Below, in pieces: positions 54,562 to 63,428 of a stretch of 64,000 nt of DNA; the stretch's first letter is position 1; every line of letters begins with the position of its first letter. Under the pieces are notes generated by a model. That model was not told the DNA's origin and ran no database searches. It saw only the letters and a list, made by a program, of their open reading frames with translations. Location: assembly GCA_018222805.1 (NCBI GenBank), contig JAAEZQ010000017.1, positions 17,684 to 81,683 of the forward strand, given 5' to 3'. The stretch comes from Vibrionaceae bacterium (GTDB taxonomy: Bacteria; Pseudomonadota; Gammaproteobacteria; Enterobacterales; Vibrionaceae). The translations under genes were made by a program, and so were the position numbers.

Positions 54562-54590
54562 AAAGCGGTAGCACAAAGTTACCGCTTTTG
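54562..54590 (+). terminator. Terminator of ubiG
   Basis: AAAGCGGTA pairs with TACCGCTTT around nine bases, followed by a T/G-rich stretch. Confidence 0.8.
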
Positions 54591-54782
54591 TGCGTAAGAT
54601 TTGTGCTGTAGATAGCATTTTGACCAACCTAATTTTCGCAAATAAAAATGTCCAAAGATCAAGAAAAATTTTTTTCCGTGCGGTTATTTCTAAACCGATC
54701 TCAGAACAGTGATTTTACCTATTCAAGTCCGCTCTTTTCTCATCGGTTAGTATTCACTTACTGATTTTTTTCATTTGAGTAG

Positions 54783-54791
54783 TTATCCACA
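54783..54791. promoter_or_regulatory. DnaA box upstream of nrdA
   Basis: TTATCCACA is a perfect DnaA 9-mer, 203 bases before the nrdA start. DnaA controls nrdAB in E. coli, so a similar link to replication timing is plausible here. Confidence 0.55.
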
Positions 54792-54860
54792 AGTCATCCC
54801 AAACATGTACCTTGATCAATCCGAGCAATAGCACTATCTTGTAACCCGCAAACAAATGAA

Positions 54861-54897
54861 CCCCTATATATTGTGTTTAAGCTACAATATATAGATA
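54861..54897. promoter_or_regulatory. Tandem NrdR boxes of the nrdAB operon
   Basis: CCCCTATATATTGTGT (54861-54876) and CTACAATATATAGATA (54882-54897) both match the core CwAtATaTwG of the NrdR box. Their starts are 21 bp apart, two helical turns. NrdR is the repressor of ribonucleotide reductase genes. Confidence 0.8.
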
Positions 54898-54993
54898 GAC
54901 TTTGATCACAAAGCCACCGCAAGACTCGAAAGCTTTGCATATAAATAGACAAAAACACGGCTTTTATCAGTTTTCTTAGGGAAATAAAGCAGA

Positions 54994-57276
54994 ATGAACC
55001 AACAACTTACCGTCACCAAGCGTGATGGCCGTAAAGAAATTATCGATCTGGATAAAATCCACCGCGTTATTACTTGGGCTGCAGAAGGTCTGAACAACGT
55101 TTCTGTCTCTCAAGTAGAGTTACGAGCTCACATCCAGTTTTATGATGGTATTACAACGTCAGATATACACGAGACTATCATCAAATCTGCGGCCGACCTT
55201 ATCTCAGAAGAGACACCAGATTACCAGTACTTGGCGGCTCGTCTAGCCGTATTCCATCTACGTAAAAAAGCTTATGGCCAATATGAGCCGCCGAAGCTTT
55301 ACGATCACGTAGCTCAACTCGTTGATATGGGTAAGTACGACGGACATCTGCTAGAAGATTACACAAAAGCAGAGCTAGAAGAACTTGATTCGTACATTGA
55401 CCACAAGCGTGACCTGAACTTCTCTTACGCTGCAGTAAAACAGCTGGAAGGTAAGTACTTTGTACAGAACCGTGTATCGGGCCAAATCTACGAAAGTGCC
55501 CAGTTCTTGTACATACTTGTGGCTGCGTGTCTGTTTGCTAAGTATCCAAAAGAAACACGCCTTAATTACATCAAACGTTTCTACGATGCGACGTCAACAT
55601 TCAAGATCTCTCTGCCTACACCGATTATGTCAGGTGTACGTACACCTACGCGTCAGTTCAGCTCATGTGTACTGATCGAGTGTGGTGATAGCCTAGACTC
55701 TATCAACGCGACGGCAAGCTCTATTGTGCGTTACGTTTCTCAACGTGCTGGTATCGGTATCAACGCAGGTCGTATCCGTGCTCTAGGTTCAGAGATCCGT
55801 GGTGGTGAAGCATTCCACACTGGTTGTATTCCTTTCTACAAATACTTCCAAACCGCAGTTAAATGTTGTTCACAAGGTGGTGTGCGTGGCGGTGCCGCGA
55901 CTGTATTCTACCCAATGTGGCATGGTGAAGCTCGTTCACTGATGGTGCTTAAAAACAACCGTGGTGTTGAAGAGAACCGTGTTCGTCACATGGACTACGG
56001 CGTGCAGCTCAACAAGCTGATGTACCAGCGTCTGGTTGAAGGTGGCAACATCACCCTATTCTCACCTTCGGACGTACCAGGCCTTTACGACGCATTCTTC
56101 GAAAACCAAGAAGAATTCGAGCGTCTGTATGTTAAATACGAGAACGATCCTTCAGTTAAGAAGGAAACCGTAAAAGCGATCGAGATGTTCACGCTACTTA
56201 TGCAAGAGCGTGCGTCTACTGGTCGTATCTACATCCAGAACGTGGACCATTGTAATACTCACAGTCCATTCGATTCTGAAGTTGCTCCTGTTCGTCAGTC
56301 TAACCTGTGTTTGGAAATCGCCCTTCCAACAAAACCGCTGACAAACGTTGAAGACGACTCTGGTGAGATTGCACTGTGTACGCTGTCTGCGTTTAACTTA
56401 GGTTCCATTAAGTCTCTGGATGATTTCGAAGAGTTGTCTGATCTGGTTGTGCGTGCTCTTGATGCCCTATTGGATTATCAGGATTACCCGCTTCCGGCGG
56501 CATACAAATCGACAATGAACCGTCGTACTCTGGGTGTAGGTGTCATCAACTTTGCGTACTACCTAGCGAAGAACGGCGTGAAATACTCAGATGGCAGCGC
56601 AAACGGCCTGACTCACCGTACATTTGAAGCGATGCAGTACTACCTATTAAAAGCATCAGTAGCGCTGGCGAAAGAACAAGGTAAATGTCCTTCGTTCGAC
56701 GAAACAAACTACGCGAAAGGTCTCCTGCCAATCGATACGTACAAGAAGGATATCGACCTGATTTGTGACGAAGAGCTACACTACGACTGGGATAGCCTGC
56801 GTACAGAAATCATGGAACACGGTTTACGTAACTCTACGCTGACTGCGCTGATGCCTTCTGAGACCTCTTCTCAGATTTCTAACGCGACAAATGGTATCGA
56901 ACCGCCTCGTGGTTTCGTATCTGTAAAAGCGTCGAAAGACGGTATCCTTAAGCAAGTTGTGCCAGAATTTACTGAGCTAAAAGACAATTACGAGCTGCTT
57001 TGGAACATTGATTCTAACGATGGTTACCTTCACCTTGTCGGTATCATGCAAAAGTTTGTTGACCAAGCTATCTCTGCGAATACCAACTACGACCCATCAC
57101 GCTACGAGACGGGTAAGGTGCCAATGAAGAAACTGCTTCAAGACCTACTCACTGCGTACAAGTTTGGTGTGAAGACGCTTTACTACCATAACACTCGTGA
57201 TGGTGCGAAGGATGAACAAAAAGACGCAGTTCAACCGGAAGAAGAAGATTGCGCAGGCGGCGGTTGTAAGATTTAA
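54994..57276 (+). CDS. nrdA: Ribonucleoside-diphosphate reductase class Ia, alpha subunit
   Basis: The 760-residue subunit reduces ribonucleoside diphosphates to deoxy forms with NrdB. It has an N-terminal ATP-cone (about 5-95, beginning LTVTKRDGRKEIIDLDKIHR), catalytic barrel residues such as the cysteine of FSSCVLIECGDSLDS, the radical-site segment SNLCLEIALP, and the C-terminal redox pair CAGGGCKI. The ATP-cone implies dATP feedback control. The start has AGGGAAATAAAGCAGA upstream. A 488-base leader holds NrdR boxes and a DnaA box. Confidence 0.98.
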   Translation: MNQQLTVTKRDGRKEIIDLDKIHRVITWAAEGLNNVSVSQVELRAHIQFYDGITTSDIHETIIKSAADLISEETPDYQYLAARLAVFHLRKKAYGQYEPPKLYDHVAQLVDMGKYDGHLLEDYTKAELEELDSYIDHKRDLNFSYAAVKQLEGKYFVQNRVSGQIYESAQFLYILVAACLFAKYPKETRLNYIKRFYDATSTFKISLPTPIMSGVRTPTRQFSSCVLIECGDSLDSINATASSIVRYVSQRAGIGINAGRIRALGSEIRGGEAFHTGCIPFYKYFQTAVKCCSQGGVRGGAATVFYPMWHGEARSLMVLKNNRGVEENRVRHMDYGVQLNKLMYQRLVEGGNITLFSPSDVPGLYDAFFENQEEFERLYVKYENDPSVKKETVKAIEMFTLLMQERASTGRIYIQNVDHCNTHSPFDSEVAPVRQSNLCLEIALPTKPLTNVEDDSGEIALCTLSAFNLGSIKSLDDFEELSDLVVRALDALLDYQDYPLPAAYKSTMNRRTLGVGVINFAYYLAKNGVKYSDGSANGLTHRTFEAMQYYLLKASVALAKEQGKCPSFDETNYAKGLLPIDTYKKDIDLICDEELHYDWDSLRTEIMEHGLRNSTLTALMPSETSSQISNATNGIEPPRGFVSVKASKDGILKQVVPEFTELKDNYELLWNIDSNDGYLHLVGIMQKFVDQAISANTNYDPSRYETGKVPMKKLLQDLLTAYKFGVKTLYYHNTRDGAKDEQKDAVQPEEEDCAGGGCKI

Positions 57277-57327
57277 TCTGCACCACCCTGACAATCCCTA
57301 GAACCAATATTAGAAACAGAATATCGA

Positions 57328-57352
57328 AAACCTCCCCTTTTTGGGGAGGTTT
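57328..57352 (+). terminator. Hairpin between nrdA and nrdB
   Basis: AAACCTCCCC pairs with GGGGAGGTTT around TTTTT. Only TAAAAGG follows, so it is probably an attenuator or mRNA-processing site rather than a full terminator. Confidence 0.5.
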
Positions 57353-57370
57353 AAAAGGAATTGAGGCATT

Positions 57371-58504
57371 ATGGCTTACAGTACTTTTAATCAGAAAAAA
57401 AATGACCAGCTAAAGGAACCAATGTTCCTAGGTCAATCAGTGAACGTTGCTCGTTATGACCAACAAAAATTCGAAATTTTTGAAAAACTGATCGAAAAGC
57501 AGCTTTCTTTCTTCTGGCGTCCAGAGGAAGTTGACGTGTCTAGCGACCGTATCGACTACAATAAGCTGCCAGATCATGAGAAGCACATCTTCATCTCTAA
57601 CCTGAAGTACCAAACGCTTCTAGATTCAATCCAAGGCCGCAGCCCAAACGTTGCGCTACTTCCTCTTGTTTCTCTGCCTGAGCTAGAGACATGGATTGAG
57701 ACCTGGTCTTTCTCTGAAACGATTCACTCTCGTTCGTACACGCACATCATTCGTAACATTGTTAACGATCCCGCTGTCGTATTTGATGACATCGTTGAGA
57801 ACGAACACATTCTTAAGCGTGCAAAAGACATCGCACACTACTACGACGATCTGATCCAAGCGACTAATGATTACCACCGCTACGGTGAGGGTGAGCATGT
57901 CATCAACGGTGAAACAGTTAAAGTAAGTCTGTACGACCTTAAGAAGAAACTGTACATCTGCCTGATGTCTGTAAACGCACTAGAAGCGATTCGTTTCTAT
58001 GTAAGCTTCGCATGTTCATTCGCTTTCGCAGAACGCGAGCTAATGGAAGGTAACGCGAAAATCATCAAACTGATCGCACGTGATGAAGCGCTGCACCTAA
58101 ACGGTACTCAGCACATGATCAACCTGCTACGTAACGGTCAGGATGATTTCACATTCATGCAAATCGCAGAAGAAGCAAAACAAGAGTGTTTTGATCTCTT
58201 CAAAGAAGCGGCAGAGCAAGAGAAAGAATGGGCAGAATACCTGTTTAAAGATGGCTCAATGATCGGCCTGAACAAAGACATTCTGAGCCAATACGTTGAG
58301 TACATCACGAACATCCGTATGCAAGCGGTAGGTCTACCGGCAGCGTACCCTGAAGCGACAAGCAACCCTATTCCATGGATTAATGCTTGGTTGTCTTCTG
58401 ATAACGTTCAAGTCGCGCCTCAAGAAGCAGAGATTTCATCTTACTTAGTGGGTCAGATTGATAACGAAGTAAGCTCGGACGACTTTGAAGGATTTGAGCT
58501 GTAA
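57371..58504 (+). CDS. nrdB: Ribonucleoside-diphosphate reductase class Ia, beta subunit
   Basis: The 377-residue protein carries the di-iron tyrosyl radical. Iron ligands fall in the segments [32 protein letters not shown], and [14 protein letters not shown]. The length is as in E. coli NrdB (376). Its ATG has GAGG upstream. The stop overlaps the yfaE start codon by one base, so the ferredoxin is co-translated. Confidence 0.97.
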   Translation: MAYSTFNQKKNDQLKEPMFLGQSVNVARYDQQKFEIFEKLIEKQLSFFWRPEEVDVSSDRIDYNKLPDHEKHIFISNLKYQTLLDSIQGRSPNVALLPLVSLPELETWIETWSFSETIHSRSYTHIIRNIVNDPAVVFDDIVENEHILKRAKDIAHYYDDLIQATNDYHRYGEGEHVINGETVKVSLYDLKKKLYICLMSVNALEAIRFYVSFACSFAFAERELMEGNAKIIKLIARDEALHLNGTQHMINLLRNGQDDFTFMQIAEEAKQECFDLFKEAAEQEKEWAEYLFKDGSMIGLNKDILSQYVEYITNIRMQAVGLPAAYPEATSNPIPWINAWLSSDNVQVAPQEAEISSYLVGQIDNEVSSDDFEGFEL

Positions 58505-58785
58505 TGCCGACAATCAAAATCAACAAACTTATCAGCATTGAATCTAACCCTTCCAATACTATTTTGGAAACGATGGAACAAGCTGGTTTACTACCAGAGT
58601 ATAACTGCCGTGACGGCCACTGTGGTGCATGTCGCTGTACGTTAGAATCTGGTGAAGTTGAGTATGTTGGTTTTGCAATGGCTTACACCCAGGGCGAAGA
58701 AATTTTGCCTTGTATCTGTAAAGCGAAATCCAATGTTTCACTCAGTGGCGTTAACTACGCGATGAAGGAAAAACAGCGCGCATAA
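58504..58785 (+). CDS. yfaE: 2Fe-2S ferredoxin YfaE, diferric-tyrosyl maintenance
   Basis: The 93-residue plant-type ferredoxin has cluster cysteines in YNCRDGHCGACRC and ILPCICKAK. YfaE supplies electrons to rebuild the NrdB cofactor. Overlap with the nrdB stop indicates a dedicated partner. It is the last gene of the operon and ends at a bidirectional terminator. Confidence 0.95.
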   Translation: MPTIKINKLISIESNPSNTILETMEQAGLLPEYNCRDGHCGACRCTLESGEVEYVGFAMAYTQGEEILPCICKAKSNVSLSGVNYAMKEKQRA

Positions 58786-58811
58786 CGACAATTGAGAAGC
58801 ATCGAACGTAA

Positions 58812-58839
58812 AAAAGCCAAGGCAACCACCTTGGCTTTT
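58812..58839. terminator. Bidirectional terminator between yfaE and the CinA-like gene
   Basis: AAAAGCCAAGG pairs with CCTTGGCTTTT around CAACCA. It serves the two convergent genes. Confidence 0.88.
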
Positions 58840-58868
58840 GTTTATTTAAATATCGGCGCACTGGCTCT

Positions 58869-60101
58869 CTAAATTACACTGGCTGGAATGTGCATCTCTT
58901 TTACTTTCTCTAAGAACGCATAGTGGGCAAACATCGGCTTACCTTCCAGATACCGTCGCAGTAAATCGAGCGCGGCAGTGCTGATGACTTTTACTTTATC
59001 ATCACGCTGATATTTTCTGGACAGCTTATAGATAACTCCCCACTCCCCTTCAGGTGTCGACAGCGCGACAGAAAATACATCATCATCGGCTTTGCCTGTG
59101 ACTAACGACAAATCCGATTGGCACTTTTCGCGAGTAACACCCGACAGTGCAAATGTTGCAGCTAGTGGGTCACCTTCGTCTTTGATACCTTGATTGCTAC
59201 CCGATAAAACCCAGCTGTGGCCAAGCTGCTTTTCTGCGTTTTCATCACTGTTTAGCCAGTAACTCAAATACCCTGCACTGCTATTTTCAGAGACGGACAG
59301 CGTTAACTCTTTCTCTACTAACAACAGGCCGACATGCTCGATCATCGGTAGGTCGATACTGACGGTATTAGCTTCCAGGTGCTGGTTAATTAACTGCATC
59401 AACTTCAAACGCCGTTCTAACTGATCGGTCGGTCCAAACAGTTTTACTTCAATGAAAGGTAAGTAGGAACGATAACCAAGCTCATACCCCTCAGGTAACT
59501 TTATCGGATCCAACTTATCTGAGATACCAGACTCTGAAAGACCAAACGTATAAATGCGGCTACATGAAGAGCCTTTTACATCCGGAAAGGTACGCTTGAG
59601 ATCAGGTAGAATCTGCGTTTCTGCCATCAATTTAAATTCACTGGGTACGCCAGGCGTAAAATAGAAAACCGCATCGTTAATCAGCATCTTAAAACCACAT
59701 GCAGTACCAATTGGGTTGTCGAGTATTTGAGCAGTTTCAGGTAGCATAGCTTGTTTTAAATTACTATCTGGCATGGGTTTGCCACGTCGTGCATACATGC
59801 TCTCTAACTGTTCGAGCCATTCTTTAAACAAGACTAATTTACAGTCAGCCGCTTTTGCTGCTGCCGCGGCACTCAAGTCGTCGGTCGTTGGGCCTAAACC
59901 ACCATTAACGATAACAACGTCATTGTTGAAACTCAGCATTAAAAACTCTTCAATCAAGCTCGATTGCTTATCACCGACTGTAGAGCGTTTAGTTAAGCCA
60001 AACCCTTGCTGATAAAACAAACTAGACATCCAAGCCGCATTTGTATCAACGATATCACCGTGAAGGACTTCTTCACCGGTACTAAGCATTGCTATTTTCA
60101 C
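58869..60101 (-). CDS. CinA-family protein, nicotinamide-nucleotide amidase-related (YfaY-like)
   Basis: The 410-residue protein has an N-terminal MoaB/MoeA-like competence-damage domain (about 1-170: MLSTGEEVLHGDIVDTNAAW, VNGGLGPTTDDLSAAA, FTPGVPSEF) and a C-terminal CinA amidase-like domain (about 250-400: LTLSVSENSSAGYLSYWLN). Full-length CinA proteins hydrolyse NMN or ADP-ribose; the catalytic Ser in the C-terminal part is seen in SENSSAGY. The E. coli YfaY homologue lacks measurable deamidase activity, so function is uncertain. It is monocistronic. Confidence 0.85.
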   Translation of the reverse strand: MKIAMLSTGEEVLHGDIVDTNAAWMSSLFYQQGFGLTKRSTVGDKQSSLIEEFLMLSFNNDVVIVNGGLGPTTDDLSAAAAAKAADCKLVLFKEWLEQLESMYARRGKPMPDSNLKQAMLPETAQILDNPIGTACGFKMLINDAVFYFTPGVPSEFKLMAETQILPDLKRTFPDVKGSSCSRIYTFGLSESGISDKLDPIKLPEGYELGYRSYLPFIEVKLFGPTDQLERRLKLMQLINQHLEANTVSIDLPMIEHVGLLLVEKELTLSVSENSSAGYLSYWLNSDENAEKQLGHSWVLSGSNQGIKDEGDPLAATFALSGVTREKCQSDLSLVTGKADDDVFSVALSTPEGEWGVIYKLSRKYQRDDKVKVISTAALDLLRRYLEGKPMFAHYAFLEKVKEMHIPASVI

Positions 60102-60454
60102 AACTGACTCCTCACCATGAGTACCATTCTAGTTTTGTATGCAGTACTCATATCATGTTCTATTTATTGAATTAGTTTTAAGTGCACTGGTGTTAACTAT
60201 ACACAAATCCGCTTGAAATGCATGGTTCAAACCGGGCAACCGGAGCAAAAGACGCCACAACGACAGTGCTCGAGGGTTGCGAAAATGTGCACAAACTGCT
60301 GCTCGAACCGCTTAGATACTGCAAACCAATCACGTCACGTACAAGCTCGAGTAATGAAATCATTTTGATATAAATTAAGTACAAGTATTTCAATGGTTTT
60401 TTTTTTAATGGATAATTTGAGTTAGCTCATCAAATCAATTACTCGGAGACCTTT
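60102..60454. other. 353-base gap before the DUF3943 gene
   Basis: I see no gene. A run of T residues lies near 60398-60407 and GGAG just before the GTG at 60455. No clear operator or terminator is present. Confidence 0.5.
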
Positions 60455-61372
60455 GTGTCAAAATCATCCATATTCAAGAAGACTCTAGCAGGGCTCGGCT
60501 TTGTAACAACAAGCATTGCAAACGCAAGCCAATACGATATGGCCAGGCATTCTGAGTTTTCGTACGCGCCTGATTGCCTTTCTGGATACTGCGCAGTGAC
60601 CAATCTATATACCTATGGAAATCAAAACCGTAGTCTTGCTTTTGAACAGAATAATGATGACGCTTTAAACCTTGATGCAGGTCTTCAACCTAAACACCTT
60701 ATCGTCCCTCAAGATAAGGATTGGGACTACCTAATGGGTCAAACGTACACCATTCTTGGCTTGAGTGTGGCGACCGTCGGTTTGATGACCTTCCTTCCAG
60801 AAAGTATCACCAAGTGGGATGAAGAAGACCGTGATATGAGTAAGCTGGGTAAAAAATGGAAAGATAATGTCTCAGAGGGGCCAGTTTGGGACCGAGATGA
60901 ACATGTTCTCAACTATATTATGCACCCCTATTTTGGTGGTGTTTACTATACCGCAGCTCGGCATTCTGGTTATAACGAGTTTGAATCATTCCTGTACTCC
61001 GCTACGATGTCAGCATTCTTCTGGGAGTATGGTGTAGAAGCCTTCGCCGAAGTTCCTTCATGGCAGGATCTTTTCATTACGCCATTCTTTGGTGCCGTTG
61101 TTGGTGAGATGATGGTCACTGCGGAGCAAGACATACTCGAAAATGGTGGCGAAGTATTAGGTTCGGAAACCGTGGGTGATATATCACTTTTCTTTCTTAA
61201 CCCTGTCGGCCATGTTCACTACTGGGTCTCCAACGCTTGGGGTGGCAGTGCCGAACTTCAATTTAGTTCATCCCCTTGGTTTGGTAATCAGGATGTGGCT
61301 AATTTTGCCATGAACGCAGGGGCCAGTTACGACAGCCAGTTCTATGGTGTCGAATTAAAAGTGACGTTCTAG
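60455..61372 (+). CDS. DUF3943 protein, exported
   Basis: The start is GTG 60455 with GGAG six bases upstream. The 305-residue protein has a signal peptide (about 1-24, ending TTSIANASQ), one hydrophobic segment (about 103-120), and the DUF3943 core with HPYFGGVYYTAARHSGY, SAFFWEYGVEAFAEVPSWQDL and ITPFFGAVVGE. The end (ELQFSSSPWFGN, VELKVTF) looks like beta strands of an outer-membrane protein with a C-terminal aromatic. The function is unknown. It ends at its own terminator. Confidence 0.8.
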   Translation: MSKSSIFKKTLAGLGFVTTSIANASQYDMARHSEFSYAPDCLSGYCAVTNLYTYGNQNRSLAFEQNNDDALNLDAGLQPKHLIVPQDKDWDYLMGQTYTILGLSVATVGLMTFLPESITKWDEEDRDMSKLGKKWKDNVSEGPVWDRDEHVLNYIMHPYFGGVYYTAARHSGYNEFESFLYSATMSAFFWEYGVEAFAEVPSWQDLFITPFFGAVVGEMMVTAEQDILENGGEVLGSETVGDISLFFLNPVGHVHYWVSNAWGGSAELQFSSSPWFGNQDVANFAMNAGASYDSQFYGVELKVTF

Positions 61373-61392
61373 AGACGTACATTAACGTAAAT

Positions 61393-61416
61393 AGCAGCCA
61401 CGAGGCTGCTGTTTTG
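61393..61416 (+). terminator. Terminator of the DUF3943 gene
   Basis: AGCAGCC pairs with GGCTGCT around ACGA and is followed by GTTTTG. Confidence 0.7.
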
Positions 61417-61585
61417 TGGTTCAAACACAGTTTTAAATATTCGCGCCCAGAATTAGCCCAAAAAATTGACCTTCATCAAACATATACCCCACCTAACATC
61501 TACACTGAATAAAAGGATTTATTCCAATAACTTAAGCGCTACGTTGGGCCGTGCCGCGTCCAAACCTTTTCCAGGAGGGGACCAT

Positions 61586-62098
61586 ATGAACACTGTATTT
61601 ATCGTTAATTTTGCTGGTCAAGCATCACCTGCGACCATCAAGGAACTTGCTGCTATCACCCATGAAAATGGCGGTAAATGGTTAATCAGTAAAGTTAACT
61701 TTATTGAAGACCAAGTGGCGGGGGTGATTAAAATTGAATTACCAAAAGAAAAAGCCGATATCGTTAAAGACGCATTTTCCGCATGTCAGACGCTAGTGGT
61801 TAAATTCGTTGATTCAGAGCCTTATTCACATAGCGCGGATACTATATTCCAGCTCAGGCTCGACGCCAATGACAGAGCGGGTATCGTAAATGAGATAACC
61901 CACTTACTCGATGACCAGGGTATTTCGATTTTGGATATGGATTGCCAACGCGTCTTTATCGCAGGAGGTGGCGGCGTGAGTTCAAGCCTGTTTAGTGCAA
62001 AAATCGCCATTAAGCTTCCAAGCGAAATGGAAATCGAAGATGTAGCGAATGAGCTAGAGGCATTGAGTGAGGATACTCGAGTTATCATAGAAGACTAG
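61586..62098 (+). CDS. Tandem ACT-domain protein, GcvR-like
   Basis: The ATG at 61586, preceded by a strong AGGAGG nine bases earlier, gives 170 residues. The product contains two ACT-type domains (about 1-80, MNTVFIVNFAGQASPATIKEL; about 90-168, QLRLDANDRAGIVNEITHLLDDQGISIL). It resembles GcvR, the glycine-responsive regulator that acts on GcvA, and other GcvR-like proteins. A frame extends upstream to 61466 but lacks a ribosome site. The leader contains a small hairpin, GAATAAA with TTTATTC, near 61507-61526. It is not the main gcvR necessarily. Confidence 0.8.
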   Translation: MNTVFIVNFAGQASPATIKELAAITHENGGKWLISKVNFIEDQVAGVIKIELPKEKADIVKDAFSACQTLVVKFVDSEPYSHSADTIFQLRLDANDRAGIVNEITHLLDDQGISILDMDCQRVFIAGGGGVSSSLFSAKIAIKLPSEMEIEDVANELEALSEDTRVIIED

Positions 62099-62123
62099 GA
62101 ACCTACTCTCCGTCGCCCATAAA

Positions 62124-62149
62124 AAAAGAGCAGCCTAAGCTGCTCTTTT
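62124..62149. terminator. Bidirectional terminator between ACT-domain gene and nspC
   Basis: GAGCAGC pairs with GCTGCTC around CTAA, with A4 and T4 flanks. It serves convergent genes. Confidence 0.85.
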
Positions 62150-62181
62150 GTCATTGATTATAGTGCAGAAAGCTAGAGCAC

Positions 62182-63315
62182 TTATTTCACTGACCATTGA
62201 GATAGTGAACGTTTAAAATCTGAATAATCAAATTCGTTCAGCTTTTGAATCTCGCCGTTTGAGCGCTCACAGTAAACCGAAGGCATACGCAAACCGTTAA
62301 ACCAGTTTAGTTTCACCATGGTGTAGCCAGCACTATCTAGAATGTGCAGACGTTGGCCAATTTCTAACGGCTGTTCAAAATTTGCCACACAGAACTGATC
62401 ACCAGCAAGACAAGAGCATGAGCCAATCACGTATTCGTGCTCGCCGTTCTCAGATGCTTCTAGAATCGATGCTGGCTCATTGTAAATCAGCGTATCTAAA
62501 CGGTGTGCTTCAGTTGCTGAGTCCACAATTGCCGTTTTCTTTACGTTTTCAACGATATCTACCACCGTTACTACGAGATCCGTTGTCTTAGTAATGATCG
62601 CTTCACCAGGCTCTAAGTACATTTGTACGCCGTGTTTCTCAGAGAACGCTTTCAGCGCAAGACCAAGCTTTTCAATATCGTAACCTGGCCACGTGAAGAA
62701 TACACCGCCGCCCATGCTTACCCAATCCAGCTTGTTTAGGTATTCGCCAAACTGTTCTGAAATCGCATCCAGTAAGCCAATGAACGCATCTACGTCTTTG
62801 TTCTCACAGTTCATGTGGAACATCACGCCGTCAATACCTTCGAAGACTTCTGACTTGATGTGATCCGCTTGTACACCAAGTCGAGAAAATTGACGTGCAG
62901 GGTTTGCTAAGTCTTGACCTGCATAGCTTACGCCCGGGTTCAAACGCAGACCAATTGACGCTTTACCTTCAATGATATGACGGTAAGCAGCAAGCTGAGA
63001 TTGTGAGTTAAAGATCATCTTGTCACAAATGTCAGCAACTTCACGTACGTCATCTTCACTGTAACCCACACTGTAAGCGTGCGTTTCACCGCCAAACGTT
63101 TCATGGCCAAGCTTCACTTCAAACGGGCCAGAACTTGTTGTGCCGTCTAAGTAAGGTTTGATGATGTCGAATACACCCCAAGTTGAGAAACACTTCAGTG
63201 CAAGAACCAGCTTCACACCAGAGATCTCTTTCAGCTGTTTGGCTTTCTCTAGATTCTCAATCAACTTGTCTTCATTGATCATGAAGTACGGAGTTTTTAG
63301 TTCGTTGTGTTGCAT
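62182..63315 (-). CDS. nspC: Carboxynorspermidine/carboxyspermidine decarboxylase
   Basis: The 377-residue PLP enzyme of the alanine-racemase-fold decarboxylase group makes norspermidine (or spermidine) from the carboxy intermediate. The PLP lysine is in [10 protein letters not shown] near residue 42, and the C-terminal active-site segment is [10 protein letters not shown]. It matches vibrio NspC. Norspermidine acts as a biofilm signal in V. cholerae. It follows the carboxynorspermidine dehydrogenase gene in the same direction, separated by 113 bases that hold a hairpin. Confidence 0.96.
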   Translation of the reverse strand: MQHNELKTPYFMINEDKLIENLEKAKQLKEISGVKLVLALKCFSTWGVFDIIKPYLDGTTSSGPFEVKLGHETFGGETHAYSVGYSEDDVREVADICDKMIFNSQSQLAAYRHIIEGKASIGLRLNPGVSYAGQDLANPARQFSRLGVQADHIKSEVFEGIDGVMFHMNCENKDVDAFIGLLDAISEQFGEYLNKLDWVSMGGGVFFTWPGYDIEKLGLALKAFSEKHGVQMYLEPGEAIITKTTDLVVTVVDIVENVKKTAIVDSATEAHRLDTLIYNEPASILEASENGEHEYVIGSCSCLAGDQFCVANFEQPLEIGQRLHILDSAGYTMVKLNWFNGLRMPSVYCERSNGEIQKLNEFDYSDFKRSLSQWSVK

Positions 63316-63366
63316 TTAAATACCTTAAGCTCCCTCGCCTAAACGAAGGCACTATAAAACCGAACA

Positions 63367-63390
63367 AAGCCGACGCGGATGCATCGGCTT
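63367..63390 (-). terminator. Hairpin between the dehydrogenase gene and nspC
   Basis: AAGCCGA pairs with TCGGCTT around ten bases. On the minus strand it is followed by TGTTCGGTTTTAT, so termination may be partial. Confidence 0.5.
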
Positions 63391-63428
63391 AGATTTAGTT
63401 AATTCAAGATTAGCCCGAACTTAACTAC

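Noticed and set aside
60193..60393. 66-codon minus-strand frame in the gap before DUF3943
   Set aside because: Low-complexity serine/valine composition, no ribosome site and no recognisable similarity.
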